Shown here piece after piece: positions 8,682 to 17,007 of a stretch of DNA of 64,000 nucleotides (its first letter is position 1; each line of letters begins with the position of its first letter). The translations under genes and the position numbers were made by a program. Source of the DNA: Paenibacillus riograndensis SBR5 (lineage in GTDB: Bacteria; Bacillota; Bacilli; Paenibacillales; Paenibacillaceae). The DNA is taken from contig NZ_LN831776.1 of NCBI RefSeq assembly GCF_000981585.1, positions 2,743,001 to 2,807,000 on the forward strand. Direction: 5' to 3'. The notes under the pieces were generated by a model. The model searched no databases, was not told the origin of the DNA, and saw only the letters and a program-made list of their open reading frames with translations.

Positions 8682-8700
8682 CCGGACTGCTGCCGGGCTG

Positions 8701-8723
8701 AGCCCCCTTTTGGGGCTTTTTTT
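8701..8723 (+). terminator. Rho-independent terminator
   Basis: Stem AGCCCC / GGGGCT with a five-base loop followed by seven or more T residues. It closes the sugar-acid operon just after the Asp-box hydrolase. Confidence 0.9.
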
Positions 8724-8729
8724 GATCGG

Positions 8730-8758
8730 TTGACAAAGAAAAAGCGGTGCGGTACAGT
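8730..8758 (+). promoter_or_regulatory. Sigma-A promoter for the AraC regulator gene
   Basis: TTGACA at 8730-8735, a 17-base spacer and TACAGT at 8753-8758. It sits directly after the terminator, so the AraC regulator, and perhaps the kinase and phosphorylase after it, form a separate transcription unit. Confidence 0.75.
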
Positions 8759-8800
8759 GAGAGGCTCAATTTATGGCAACTTTTTTGGGGTGAAGCAGAA

Positions 8801-9649
8801 ATGAAAGATCATATTGTACAGCATTTTTACACACCGACAAAAACACAAATGGAGCAGTCCGCCTACATTACCTGGGCCGGTCACCGGAAGTGCGGCAAAG
8901 ACCATGTCGTAGGCCCCCGCGTCCTGGAGACTTATAAAATGGTGTTTGTCCTCAGCGGCAAAGGTTATTTAACCCAGGGCGATCATGTCAACAAAATGCT
9001 GAAACAGGGAGACATTTTTATCCTGCTTCCCGGGGAAAAGCATTTTTACTATGCCGACCCCGAAGACCCGTGGGAAATCATGTGGGTCTCCTTCAACGGC
9101 CAGCATATTCCCTACTATCTGAGCCTGATGGGTCTGGATATTAATCACTGCTGCCTGGAGGGAATTGCGACGCATACCATTATTAATAAAATGCTGCTGC
9201 TGATCCAGGAGCTCCCGGAAGCGGGGGACGGGCAGCTGCTGTGCATCAGCTATCTGCTGCATATTTTTCACCTGATTGAGCAGGGCGCGAAGCATTACGG
9301 CGAGGCCGGCAAGCGGACAGGCTCCGAAAGCGTGGTGCAGCAGGCCGTTCTTTTTATTGAGCAAAATTATTACATTCATATTGATGTTGATATATTGTGC
9401 AAGCACGTCAACTACAGCCGTTCCTACCTTTCCCGTTACTTCAAGCAGATTACCGGTATGTCCATCCCGGAATATATCAGCAAAATCCGTATCCAGAACG
9501 CCAAAGTACTGCTGCAGAAGACAGGCCTCAACATTCAGGAGATTTCGGCTTCCGTCGGCATAACGGATTCCCTCTACTTCTCTAAGCTGTTTAAAAATGT
9601 AACGGGAACCTCTCCCATGTCCTACAAGAAACACAACCAGGAACGCTGA
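8801..9649 (+). CDS. AraC family transcriptional regulator, cupin plus HTH
   Basis: Sugar-responsive DNA-binding protein of 282 residues. The N-terminal half has the cupin-like AraC sensor pattern (VFVLSGKGYLTQGD, LKQGDIFILLPGEKHFYY). The C-terminal ~100 residues are the double helix-turn-helix domain (YSRSYLSRYFKQITGMSIPEYI, followed by ISASVGITDSLYFSKLFKN). The ATG at 8801 is chosen because GGGGTGA lies eight bases upstream and the predicted promoter would start transcription near 8765; an earlier in-frame GTG overlaps the -10 element. Sitting between importer 1 and the sucrose phosphorylase pair, it could regulate either one. Confidence 0.9.
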   Translation: MKDHIVQHFYTPTKTQMEQSAYITWAGHRKCGKDHVVGPRVLETYKMVFVLSGKGYLTQGDHVNKMLKQGDIFILLPGEKHFYYADPEDPWEIMWVSFNGQHIPYYLSLMGLDINHCCLEGIATHTIINKMLLLIQELPEAGDGQLLCISYLLHIFHLIEQGAKHYGEAGKRTGSESVVQQAVLFIEQNYYIHIDVDILCKHVNYSRSYLSRYFKQITGMSIPEYISKIRIQNAKVLLQKTGLNIQEISASVGITDSLYFSKLFKNVTGTSPMSYKKHNQER

Positions 9650-9687
9650 ACCAAAGCCGTATCTATACATGAATGGGGGAAATAACC

Positions 9688-10644
9688 GTGTTTGATTTTG
9701 ATAATAACGTGAAATTTGAAGAGAAAGACCTGGATCTTTTAACTGTTGGGGAACTGCTGGTGGACATGATACCGGGGGATTACGGCGATTCCTTTGAGAA
9801 CGGCACGTACCACCGGTATTTTGGAGGCTCGCCGGCCAATATCGCCATGAATACGAAGCGGCTGGGCATCCGCCCGCTTGTGGCATCCACGGTGGGGACG
9901 GATGGGCTTGGACAATTTCTGGTGGAGCATTTGAGAAGAGTTGAGATGGATACAAGCTGCGTTCAGCGTGTGGACGAAGCAACCAGCCTGGTGGTCGTGA
10001 CCAAGAGCAGGTCCACACCGGTCCCGATCTTCTACCGGGGAGCCGATTACCGGTTGGCCTACACAGAGGAATTGCGCACAGCCCTTCTCCGGACGAAGAT
10101 CGTCCATTTCTCCTGCTGGCCTTTGTCCAGGCAGCCGGTAAGATCGGCGGTGGAGCAAGTGATCCGGGACGCCCGCCGGAACGGGATTCTCGTCTGCTTT
10201 GACCCCAATTACCATCCGGCGCTTTGGGAGAAAGGGGAGGACGGAGTTAAGTATATCCAATCTATTCTTCCCCTTGTCGATATCGCCAAGCCGTCGGAAG
10301 ACGATGCCGAGCGGCTGTTCGGGAAAGACACCCCGGAGAATCAGATGCAGAAGTTTCTGGATCTGGGCGTGAAGCTGGTCATTCTGACTTTGGGCAAGGA
10401 CGGCGCGCTCGTCTCCAACGGTCAGGAAACAGTGAAGTTCGATACTCTGGCTACGCAGGTGACAGATACAACAGGGGCAGGAGATGCCTTCTGGTCCGGC
10501 TTTTATACGGCGCTCGTCAAGGGGTATCCGGTTCGCAAAGCGCTGGAGTTCGGGCTGGCGGTCAGCGCGTACAAGCTGCAATATACGGGGGCGGTCGTAG
10601 AGCTGCCGGCACTTGAGACATTCAAGACGAGGTACCAAATCTAG
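9688..10644 (+). CDS. PfkB-family sugar kinase, probable fructokinase
   Basis: Ribokinase-fold kinase. Seen: the glycine-rich substrate motif FGGSPANIAMNTKRLG near the N-terminus and the C-terminal ATP/catalytic motif DTTGAGDAFWSG with its catalytic Asp. The GTG at 9688 is preferred because GGGGGA lies seven bases upstream; an ATG at 9673 overlaps that site. The next gene is a sucrose phosphorylase whose ribosome binding site overlaps this gene's stop. Sucrose phosphorylase yields fructose and glucose 1-phosphate, so a fructokinase role is the natural inference. Related PfkB kinases for 2-keto-3-deoxy sugar acids share these motifs, and given the upstream sugar-acid genes this remains an alternative. 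Confidence 0.85.
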   Translation: MFDFDNNVKFEEKDLDLLTVGELLVDMIPGDYGDSFENGTYHRYFGGSPANIAMNTKRLGIRPLVASTVGTDGLGQFLVEHLRRVEMDTSCVQRVDEATSLVVVTKSRSTPVPIFYRGADYRLAYTEELRTALLRTKIVHFSCWPLSRQPVRSAVEQVIRDARRNGILVCFDPNYHPALWEKGEDGVKYIQSILPLVDIAKPSEDDAERLFGKDTPENQMQKFLDLGVKLVILTLGKDGALVSNGQETVKFDTLATQVTDTTGAGDAFWSGFYTALVKGYPVRKALEFGLAVSAYKLQYTGAVVELPALETFKTRYQI

Positions 10645-10657
10645 GAGGGCGAGAGTA

Positions 10658-12127
10658 ATGGCAATTCATAATCAAGTACAACTAATTACGTATCCCGACT
10701 CGCTGGGCGGGAGCCTGCAGACCTTAAACCACGTGCTGGATGAGCATTTTTCAGATATTTTCAAGGGCGGCATTCATATCCTTCCTCCATTTCCCTCCTC
10801 GGGAGACCGCGGATTCGCTCCGCTTACTTATTTTGAGATTGAGCCTGCATTCGGTGCTTGGGAGGACATTAGGGCGATCGGGGCGAAACATGATGTGCTG
10901 CTGGATGTGATGGTCAATCATATTTCCCGGCAGTCGGAGTATTTTCAGGATTTCCTGAGGCAGGGAAGACGCTCGCCCTACGCGGATTTATTCCTGACAC
11001 TCGACAAAATCTGGGCAGGCGGACAGCCTGTTCAAGCCGATATCGACAAAATGTTTCTCCGCCGTCCCTTGCCGTATTCCACGTTCACTATTGAAGAGAC
11101 GGGTGAAGAGGAGAAGGTGTGGACGACTTTCGGCAAAACCGATCCTTCGGAACAGATTGACCTCGACATTCATTCGGACAAGGTAAAACGTCTGCTGGCC
11201 GATATCTTTGAAAATTTCCGTAACAACAACGTCAAGATTGTGCGGCTGGATGCCGTAGGCTACATCATCAAGAAGCTGGGCACGAGCTGCTTCTTCGTGG
11301 AGCCTGAAATTTACGGCTTTCTGGACTGGATCAAGGAGGTGACCGATTCGCTGGATATCGAGCTGCTGCCGGAGGTTCATTCCCACTACAGCATTCAATA
11401 TAAACTGGCGGAGCACGGTTTTTGGATTTATGATTTCATCCTGCCTTACCGCATTCTCGATACTCTCGTCAATAAAAATGCAGAAGCGCTGAAGGAATAC
11501 CTGACCACGCGTCCTGCAAAGCAGTTCACGATGCTGGACTGCCATGACGGCATCCCCGTCAAGCCCGATCTCGACGGATTGATCGACACGAAGGAAGCGC
11601 GCAGGCTGGTCGATACTTGTCTTGAACGCGGCTCCAACCTGAGCCTTATCGTCTCCGATGAGCATAAGGCTGAGGACGGGTTCGATGTGCACCAGGTCCG
11701 CTGCTCCTACTATTCCGTGCTGAACAGCGATGATGACGCTTATCTGGCGGCCCGTGCCATCCAGTTCTTCGCTCCGGGCATCCCGCAGGTGTATTACGTC
11801 GGACTTTTGGCCGGAGAGAACGATGAAGAAGGAGTTCGCCGCACAGGAGAAGGGCGGGAAATCAACCGTCATAACTTCAGTATAGACGAGATTGAGCAGG
11901 CGCTTGGCAAAAGCGCAGTCCAGCGTCTTCTTGCGCTGATCCGGTTCCGCAACGAATACGGCGCCTTTAACGGCGATTTCCGCGTACTGGAAGCGGCAAG
12001 TAATGAGGTCCGGCTGGAGTGGACCAAGGGTGATCTGCGCTGCACACTGTATATTGACCTGAGCACTAACCGGACGGTCATTGATTACGTGGAGACGGAA
12101 GGGATGAGTGTTCAGTTTGAGGTGTAA
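10658..12127 (+). CDS. Sucrose phosphorylase family glycoside phosphorylase (GH13 subfamily 18)
   Basis: Cytosolic phosphorolytic enzyme that would cleave sucrose, or a close relative such as sucrose 6-phosphate or glucosylglycerate, into glucose 1-phosphate and the remaining moiety. It is collinear with known sucrose phosphorylases from NQVQLITYPDSLGG onward. Catalytic residues from this start: nucleophile D198 (VRLDAVGY), acid/base E239 (LPEVHSHY) and transition-state D297 (LDCHDGI). Length 489 is normal. The ATG at 10658 is chosen for the AGGAGG at 10643-10648; an open extension upstream would overlap the kinase. Acceptor-loop residues that separate sucrose from sucrose-phosphate specificity cannot be judged by eye. 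Confidence 0.9.
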   Translation: MAIHNQVQLITYPDSLGGSLQTLNHVLDEHFSDIFKGGIHILPPFPSSGDRGFAPLTYFEIEPAFGAWEDIRAIGAKHDVLLDVMVNHISRQSEYFQDFLRQGRRSPYADLFLTLDKIWAGGQPVQADIDKMFLRRPLPYSTFTIEETGEEEKVWTTFGKTDPSEQIDLDIHSDKVKRLLADIFENFRNNNVKIVRLDAVGYIIKKLGTSCFFVEPEIYGFLDWIKEVTDSLDIELLPEVHSHYSIQYKLAEHGFWIYDFILPYRILDTLVNKNAEALKEYLTTRPAKQFTMLDCHDGIPVKPDLDGLIDTKEARRLVDTCLERGSNLSLIVSDEHKAEDGFDVHQVRCSYYSVLNSDDDAYLAARAIQFFAPGIPQVYYVGLLAGENDEEGVRRTGEGREINRHNFSIDEIEQALGKSAVQRLLALIRFRNEYGAFNGDFRVLEAASNEVRLEWTKGDLRCTLYIDLSTNRTVIDYVETEGMSVQFEV

Positions 12128-12396
12128 TGAAGGGCTCCCTGCCGCATCCAAACTCTTCATGTAAGTGGCGGTCAGATTTTTCGGGATGGGCTTCTCCTGG
12201 AACCACTCGAAAAAGGCTATGCGCTCTGGCTTGGTTTCTTGCGTATGCTTGTAAGTTCAAAAGCCTCTTTAGGAATCCCGAGTTCTTGAGCCTTCTTCTT
12301 TTTAACCACCATGGCTTGTTGTAAGCTAGTGGCTTGAAATTCAATTGTAATGCCCTGGGGATCCTCAAATGCATAGTAACTTTTTTTATTGGACAT
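12128..12396 (-). pseudogene. Small gene, probably frameshifted and truncated
   Basis: A minus-strand ATG at 12394-12396 has a good ribosome binding site (GGAGGCGC, about seven bases upstream). The frame starts MSNKKSYYAFEDPQG and runs 59 codons to a stop near 12220. Just before that stop, the neighbouring frame continues with protein-like sequence (KPERIAFFEWFQEKP, then IPKNLTATYMKSLDAA) down to the end of the sucrose phosphorylase gene. A single indel near the AAGAAACCAAGCC tract would join them into one protein of about 85 residues. The far end runs straight into the neighbour's coding end, suggesting loss of the original 3' end. The family is not recognised. It could alternatively be an intact 59-residue gene. 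Confidence 0.5.
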
Positions 12397-12589
12397 AAAC
12401 TTTAGCGCCTCCTCATCATATATGGCAAATCACCCCAATAGTATGCGTCTCATCATAGAGAACTATGCGAGAAGGCCCGCCTCATAAATCAGCAACGAAC
12501 TCCAGTCACATCCTGCCAGTTGCAGAGAAAAACATGAATCAGGACTTTACAATAAGCAATCCCTCGAGATATGGCCACTGGATTATTGG

Positions 12590-12608
12590 ACTAACGTTTT
12601 CCGTTAGT
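12590..12608. other. Short hairpin downstream of fabZ
   Basis: Perfect 7-base arms ACTAACG (12590-12596) and CGTTAGT (12602-12608) around a five-base loop, in the gap after the fabZ stop. No U-run follows on the minus strand, so it is a weak terminator candidate or a remnant end. The rest of 12397-12630 holds nothing else recognisable. Confidence 0.4.
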
Positions 12609-12630
12609 TCAATCTTCCAATTGTATCCCA

Positions 12631-13071
12631 TTAGTTGAATGCCTCAATAGAATTAAATGCAAACATTATTTCTGCTTCACAAACCATTTCATTGTTTACC
12701 GTTGCGATGCCTGTTCCTTTGACAATCTGTCCCTTGGTTCGGGTCACTTCGAATTCAAGATGGAGCTGATCCCCTGGTTTTACTTGCTTTTTGAACCGAC
12801 AATTATCAATACCAGTCAGTAACCCTATCGTATGGTTGTTTCTCTCTACATTGGACATAGCGATACCACCCACCTGTGCCAGTGCTTCTACAATCAAGAC
12901 TCCAGGCATGACAGGATAATCGGAAAAATGACCAAGGAAATAAGGTTCATTGAAAGTCACATTTTTGATTCCAACGGCTTTCTTTCCCTCAACAATTTCT
13001 AAGATTCTATCGACCAAAAGAAAGGGATATCTATGGGGAATAAGCTCTTTAATTTGATTAATATCAAGCAT
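12631..13071 (-). CDS. fabZ: 3-hydroxyacyl-ACP dehydratase FabZ
   Basis: Hot-dog-fold dehydratase that removes water from 3-hydroxyacyl-ACP during fatty-acid elongation. The 146-residue protein shows the family's [10 protein letters not shown] near the start and the active-site region [23 protein letters not shown], with catalytic His in GHF and Glu in VEALAQ. GHF is followed by SDYP where GHFPxxP is usual. The ATG at 13071 is chosen for AGGAGGAAATCA directly upstream; an earlier ATG at 13104 lacks a site. It stands alone among unrelated genes rather than in a fatty-acid or flagellar cluster, in AT-rich DNA. It may therefore be an extra copy; that cannot be tested from this window. Confidence 0.9.
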   Translation of the reverse strand: MLDINQIKELIPHRYPFLLVDRILEIVEGKKAVGIKNVTFNEPYFLGHFSDYPVMPGVLIVEALAQVGGIAMSNVERNNHTIGLLTGIDNCRFKKQVKPGDQLHLEFEVTRTKGQIVKGTGIATVNNEMVCEAEIMFAFNSIEAFN

Positions 13072-13398
13072 TGATTTCCTCCTCAAATATTGGCTTATAA
13101 CCATTCTAACGTCATTTGGAGAAATCAGCCATTATTAAACTGACATTCCCGTTCGCTTAATGAAATGCCTGCCAGTCTAATACTTTATTTTCTCTGAACA
13201 ATCGAGCCATTTCTTATCCGCTGCGTCCGACACATGGCTGCGTAAGACTTTAGAATAATGACCAAGCTAGTTTGATCTATGTTCTTTCAACATTGGGTGG
13301 AGGCACTGGAAAGGTGACTATCACTGAAAGTTAATCGAAGAAGCAGAATAAGGATGGACTGAAGCCCATCCTTATTCTTGCTTTTATTTACATATTAT
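13072..13398. other. Intergenic stretch with one strong hairpin
   Basis: No convincing gene is visible in these 327 bases between fabZ and the lipoprotein gene. The only clear feature is the 13-bp stem described at 13343-13380. Confidence 0.4.
13343..13380. terminator. Hairpin, probable terminator of the lipoprotein gene
   Basis: Perfect 13-base arms, AGAATAAGGATGG (13345-13357) and CCATCCTTATTCT (13366-13378), with an eight-base loop. It lies 20 bases past the stop of the minus-strand lipoprotein gene. The tract after it on that strand is only moderately T-rich. Confidence 0.6.
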
Positions 13399-14277
13399 TT
13401 ATTCTATTTTTACTGGTAAAAATTTTGTGGTTAAGGTTGCTTGTTCGTTTTCAGTGAGATTATCCGTCACCTTGCTGATCGAATTATCTTTTAATGTATA
13501 CTGGTAAAGAATTACAGGATTCTTAGTATCATCTGTCTGACTTAAAAAATCGAAACCTTGACCGTCCTTATGCCAAACTACCGATGTAATCAGTGTAAAG
13601 TCTTTCTCAGAAAGATTCGAAAAGGTTTTATCCTCTGTATTGTACAATGCAATGTAACTGGAACCTATATCACCAATGCCAAAAGCAATGGTATTCCCAT
13701 CAGGGGACCAATTGTAACTATCTATTTTTTCACTAAAAGCCTCTTTATTGGGAAGGTCGTTCAGCACGATCTGTTTTCCGCTTGAAAGACTTAATAGTAT
13801 TAATCTTGATCCTTCATGATCTCTTACATGAACAGCTAACTGGTTGTTTTTAGATAAGCCCACCGACTGAATACCTAATGGTTTTTTATCAAGGTCAATA
13901 ATATACTTTCCGTTACTGCTTTCTACTGTTATAGAGCTAATCACTGTATTGGATTGGGAAACTTGTTCCCCCTCCGCCTTAGAAATCGCGGCGGTAAGCA
14001 CAACATTCCCTTCTTTCCAAACAATTTGGTTATCAGAATTCTTTATTGTTGGATTGTTTTCTGAGGCATAATATATCGAAGAATCAAACGAATTCCTTCC
14101 TACAGCCTCATTGTCCTTAACTTTTTGAGGAATTGAATTCCCATTTTTACTTTGGGATACATTATTTTGAGATACGTTACTTTGATTGGTTGCTACTTTT
14201 ACATCAGCGTTGTTGTTACAACCCAGTATAGATGTCAAGGCCAATAAAATAATAGAAAAACTAGCGATCTTATTCAT
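13399..14277 (-). CDS. Lipoprotein of unknown function with beta-propeller-like repeats
   Basis: 292-residue predicted lipoprotein. The signal MNKIASFSIILLALTSILGC ends in a clear lipobox (SILGC), followed by an Asn/Ser/Gln-rich linker. The mature part has TolB/WD-like strands, notably SYNWSPDGNTIAFGIG and SVVWHKDGQGFDFLSQ, similar to PD40 propeller blades. No enzyme motif is seen. GGGAG lies four bases before the ATG. The gene is AT-rich compared with the sugar loci on either side. It is probably an envelope or binding protein; function is unknown. Confidence 0.75.
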   Translation of the reverse strand: MNKIASFSIILLALTSILGCNNNADVKVATNQSNVSQNNVSQSKNGNSIPQKVKDNEAVGRNSFDSSIYYASENNPTIKNSDNQIVWKEGNVVLTAAISKAEGEQVSQSNTVISSITVESSNGKYIIDLDKKPLGIQSVGLSKNNQLAVHVRDHEGSRLILLSLSSGKQIVLNDLPNKEAFSEKIDSYNWSPDGNTIAFGIGDIGSSYIALYNTEDKTFSNLSEKDFTLITSVVWHKDGQGFDFLSQTDDTKNPVILYQYTLKDNSISKVTDNLTENEQATLTTKFLPVKIE

Positions 14278-14453
14278 CTCCCGATTTCCACCCTTTCAAG
14301 GACTACAGCTGGGAATTCCTATGTTCTAATGATCTGCAAAGCCACTTATGGCATTATTATCCTTTTTCTCTTCTTATTAGACGCTTATTATTAAATAATG
14401 TTTCTCTAAATACCGACCCAATCATAGCTGTAGTTTTCTAGCAGATCCGGTTA

Positions 14454-14482
14454 TTGAATTTTTATTACACCTATGTTATATT
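14454..14482 (+). promoter_or_regulatory. Sigma-A promoter for padR-btrH pair
   Basis: TTGAAT at 14454-14459, 17-base spacer, TATATT at 14477-14482. It lies 35 bases before the PadR start codon and is the only good promoter match in that gap. Confidence 0.65.
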
Positions 14483-14517
14483 ACACGCATGAAATACTTA
14501 AGATAAGGAGACTCTCT

Positions 14518-15069
14518 ATGCATACATTGTCGAATGTCGAATTTATGCTCCTGCAAATGATCGCGGAATATCGTCAAGCTTCCGGATACGATATTATGAA
14601 GTTAGTCGAGCAGCGGGGGTATAAAGAATGGGCGAATATCGGTACAACTTCGATATATGTGGGATTGAAGAAACTTAGCGATAAAGGTTGGATCTCACCT
14701 GAGACAGCCGACGAGAAATCCGGCAAGGGGCCGACGCCGACCCGGTTTGTCCTTACCGAAGAGGGTATACGTAAGCTGAGAAATGAAATTCTTGATAGTC
14801 TGTCGTCTACACGGGAGCGTGACAACCGCTTCGATCTCGGTTTGGCCGCTTTGCCCCATATCGGGAAGGAAGAGGCCGTCATTGCTTTACGGAAACGGCT
14901 GGATTTTCTTGGACAAGCCTCGATAAAAATAAGACAGAAGTACGAATCACAAGGCGGAGCGAGCTTGCCGCTGAACGTAAGGGCGTTGTTCTTGCATCCG
15001 TTCAGCTTAATCGAGAGCGAGCAAGCGTTCGTTAGCCGTTTAATACATGAATTATTGGAGGAGGCGTAG
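14518..15069 (+). CDS. PadR family transcriptional regulator
   Basis: Winged-helix repressor of 183 residues. The PadR N-terminal domain is clear (SNVEFMLLQMIAEYRQASGYDIMK, then SIYVGLKKLSDKGWI and the wing PTRFVLTEEGIRKL), followed by an alpha-helical C-terminal dimerisation region. PadR proteins usually repress a neighbouring gene and respond to small molecules. AAGGAG lies seven bases before the ATG at 14518; an in-frame GTG-like extension upstream overlaps the promoter. The stop is two bases before the BtrH-like gene, so the pair is one operon and the regulator probably controls its own partner. Confidence 0.88.
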   Translation: MHTLSNVEFMLLQMIAEYRQASGYDIMKLVEQRGYKEWANIGTTSIYVGLKKLSDKGWISPETADEKSGKGPTPTRFVLTEEGIRKLRNEILDSLSSTRERDNRFDLGLAALPHIGKEEAVIALRKRLDFLGQASIKIRQKYESQGGASLPLNVRALFLHPFSLIESEQAFVSRLIHELLEEA

Positions 15070-15071
15070 AC

Positions 15072-16052
15072 ATGGTCAAATTTATTGAAGGTTTCATTCC
15101 TTATCAAGGCGAACATTGCGAAACAACCGCCGTGGGCAATTTAATGCAATATGCGGGGGTCCGCTTGTCTGAGCCGATGTTGTTCGGACTCGGGCAAGGG
15201 CTTGGATTCATATACTGGGATTCGAAGGGAATGGACTTCCCCTTCATCGGAGGAAGGGTAAAACCGGATAAACTGACCGCTCATCTCGCCGAACGACTCG
15301 GCTTGAACGTCAGATATCAAGAAACCTCGTCCGTCAATAAGGCGTGGCAGAACGTCCGAAGCAGCATCGAACACGGCATTCCGGTTGGGCTTAAATTAGA
15401 TGCCTATTACTTGGATTATTTTAAGAACAAAGTGCACTTCGCCGGTCACTATGCGGTACTTTACGGTATAGATGACGAATACGCCTACATGGCGGACACC
15501 AGACAACAGGGTGGACTTGTGAAGACGCGTTTGACCAGCCTGGCCGCTGCCAGAAATGCAAAGGGACCCATGAGCTCCCGGAATCGCTCCTTTACGATCG
15601 AGTCAAACGACGTATTGCTTCCGCTTGATCCTGCTATACGCGAATCCTTGACCATGAATGCGCATGACTATCTGAACCCGCCCATTGGGAATATTGGCAA
15701 TAAAGGTATTGTTAAAATGAGCAATGAAATCCTGAAGTGGCCTTCCCGCAGCAACAATTTCGAACATGACTTATGTCTTACCGCAACGCTGATGGAGCGG
15801 GCGGGAACCGGCGGCGCTTTATTCCGGAATCTGTATAGGGATTATTTGAGAGAGTGTGCTGATCGGCTGGAGGACCCGAGGATCGAACAAGCCCACAGTA
15901 TGTTTACAGAGATCGCTCCAATGTGGGTTAGCGTCTCTGCTTCAATCGACCATGCAGGAAGAACAGGTGAGCACCAAGAGCTCGTGCGTGCGTCTAAGCT
16001 GTTGCTCGAGATTGCGGATAAAGAACGCGCAGCCATGGAGCTATTGTTGTGA
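15072..16052 (+). CDS. BtrH N-terminal domain protein (butirosin-type acyltransferase-like)
   Basis: 326-residue protein with the BtrH_N fold, cysteine-peptidase-like. The N-terminal GEHCETTAVGNLMQYAG carries the likely catalytic Cys, and HFAGHYAVLYGIDDEYAYMAD carries the His and Asp-rich part. The C-terminal ~150 residues match the helical DUF4872-like region. BtrH in butirosin synthesis transfers a gamma-glutamyl-aminobutyryl chain from an acyl carrier protein to the aminoglycoside. Relatives outside that pathway are common and largely uncharacterised. Here there is no carrier protein or NRPS beside it, only the PadR regulator in the same operon. GAGGAGGCG precedes the ATG. Confidence 0.8.
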   Translation: MVKFIEGFIPYQGEHCETTAVGNLMQYAGVRLSEPMLFGLGQGLGFIYWDSKGMDFPFIGGRVKPDKLTAHLAERLGLNVRYQETSSVNKAWQNVRSSIEHGIPVGLKLDAYYLDYFKNKVHFAGHYAVLYGIDDEYAYMADTRQQGGLVKTRLTSLAAARNAKGPMSSRNRSFTIESNDVLLPLDPAIRESLTMNAHDYLNPPIGNIGNKGIVKMSNEILKWPSRSNNFEHDLCLTATLMERAGTGGALFRNLYRDYLRECADRLEDPRIEQAHSMFTEIAPMWVSVSASIDHAGRTGEHQELVRASKLLLEIADKERAAMELLL

Positions 16053-16123
16053 TAGCCTTACACGTTCGCTTCCATTATCATGAATCTGTTTATATCAATA
16101 TTTTCTGTCCTAGGTCTCTTAAC

Positions 16124-16855
16124 TTAGGAATTGAATATTTCTCTATTTGCTTTAACAATATCTTGAATTGAAAGCGCACCTTGAGAAGCTGACAGCTTTT
16201 CCATCACCTTATCACGCAGAAATGGAGCTTTTTCTTTATTTGCTTGATTTAAGGCTATGGCTAGTTCCTCTTTGGTAAGTTCTGTACAGTACGCTGGGGT
16301 TCCTGGCTGTTGTCTCCACGAATCGCTTAAAGAACCACTATCAACGGCGTCAAAGCCTAGAACATTTGCGACACCTATGATTATTTGTTTATGGGACAGG
16401 TTATCACCAGCAATTGCTATGGCAATGCGTCCATGAGTTCCTTCGGGAGTTCCATGATGTTCTAACGTATAGGCTAAGAAATTGTTGAAAGCTTTAATGA
16501 TAGGTCTACCTAAATGATTGGATACCCAGACACTTTCAACCATCCCGTTCTCAATTTCCTCAATTTTACCGCTCATTTGAGGATAATAATTTGAAGTGTC
16601 GACAACAACAACTTCCTCCCCAACTTTATTTACAACGTTACGAATGCTTGGCAGTGCGTGAAAAGGGATAGATGTTATAAGAACATCAATATTTTTAATT
16701 ACATCTTCTACGATCACAGGTGTTCCTGTAAGTTTTTTTCCTTCCAAGCGTTCAATTCCACGAGCATCTGCAATCTTAACATCATGTCCATTCTCAACCA
16801 ATTTTTTCGCAATATTAGACCCAATGGGTCCAGCACCTATAATTCCGAATCTCAT
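16124..16855 (-). CDS. NADP-binding oxidoreductase, F420-dependent-reductase-like fold
   Basis: Rossmann-fold protein of 243 residues. The N-terminal FGIIGAGPIGSNIAKKLVENGHDV is the dinucleotide-binding motif of the NADP oxidoreductase/coenzyme F420 family, and VLITSIPFHALP follows as in this family. The ATG at 16855 is taken because AGGAGG lies seven bases upstream; the ATG at 16861 is too close to the site. The substrate is unknown. It is divergent from an HxlR-type regulator with 152 bases between, a very common arrangement for redox-regulated oxidoreductases. Low GC matches the rest of the accessory stretch. Confidence 0.82.
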   Translation of the reverse strand: MRFGIIGAGPIGSNIAKKLVENGHDVKIADARGIERLEGKKLTGTPVIVEDVIKNIDVLITSIPFHALPSIRNVVNKVGEEVVVVDTSNYYPQMSGKIEEIENGMVESVWVSNHLGRPIIKAFNNFLAYTLEHHGTPEGTHGRIAIAIAGDNLSHKQIIIGVANVLGFDAVDSGSLSDSWRQQPGTPAYCTELTKEELAIALNQANKEKAPFLRDKVMEKLSASQGALSIQDIVKANREIFNS

Positions 16856-16964
16856 TTTCATTCCTCCTATTTCCATTTACATTGACCCGATTGAGTAATT
16901 TGTACTACATGCACTAATATATATACGTTACTTGTTTTTTTGAAGAGGGCAATAAATAATGACA

Positions 16965-16985
16965 TAGTACTTTTTTTTGTACCTA
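16965..16985. promoter_or_regulatory. Candidate HxlR operator (GTAC inverted repeat)
   Basis: TAGTAC (16965-16970), eight T residues, then GTACCTA (16979-16985). GTACTA occurs again at 16903-16908 near the oxidoreductase start. GTAC-type half sites with a T/A-rich centre resemble known HxlR-family operators. Proposed from sequence symmetry only. Confidence 0.4.
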
Positions 16986-17007
16986 ACCGCAGAATGAGGT
17001 GGAACCG

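Noticed and set aside
8969..12160. Long minus-strand open frames opposite the AraC, PfkB and sucrose phosphorylase genes
   Set aside because: Typical antisense by-products of GC-biased codon use; the plus-strand proteins carry catalytic motifs.
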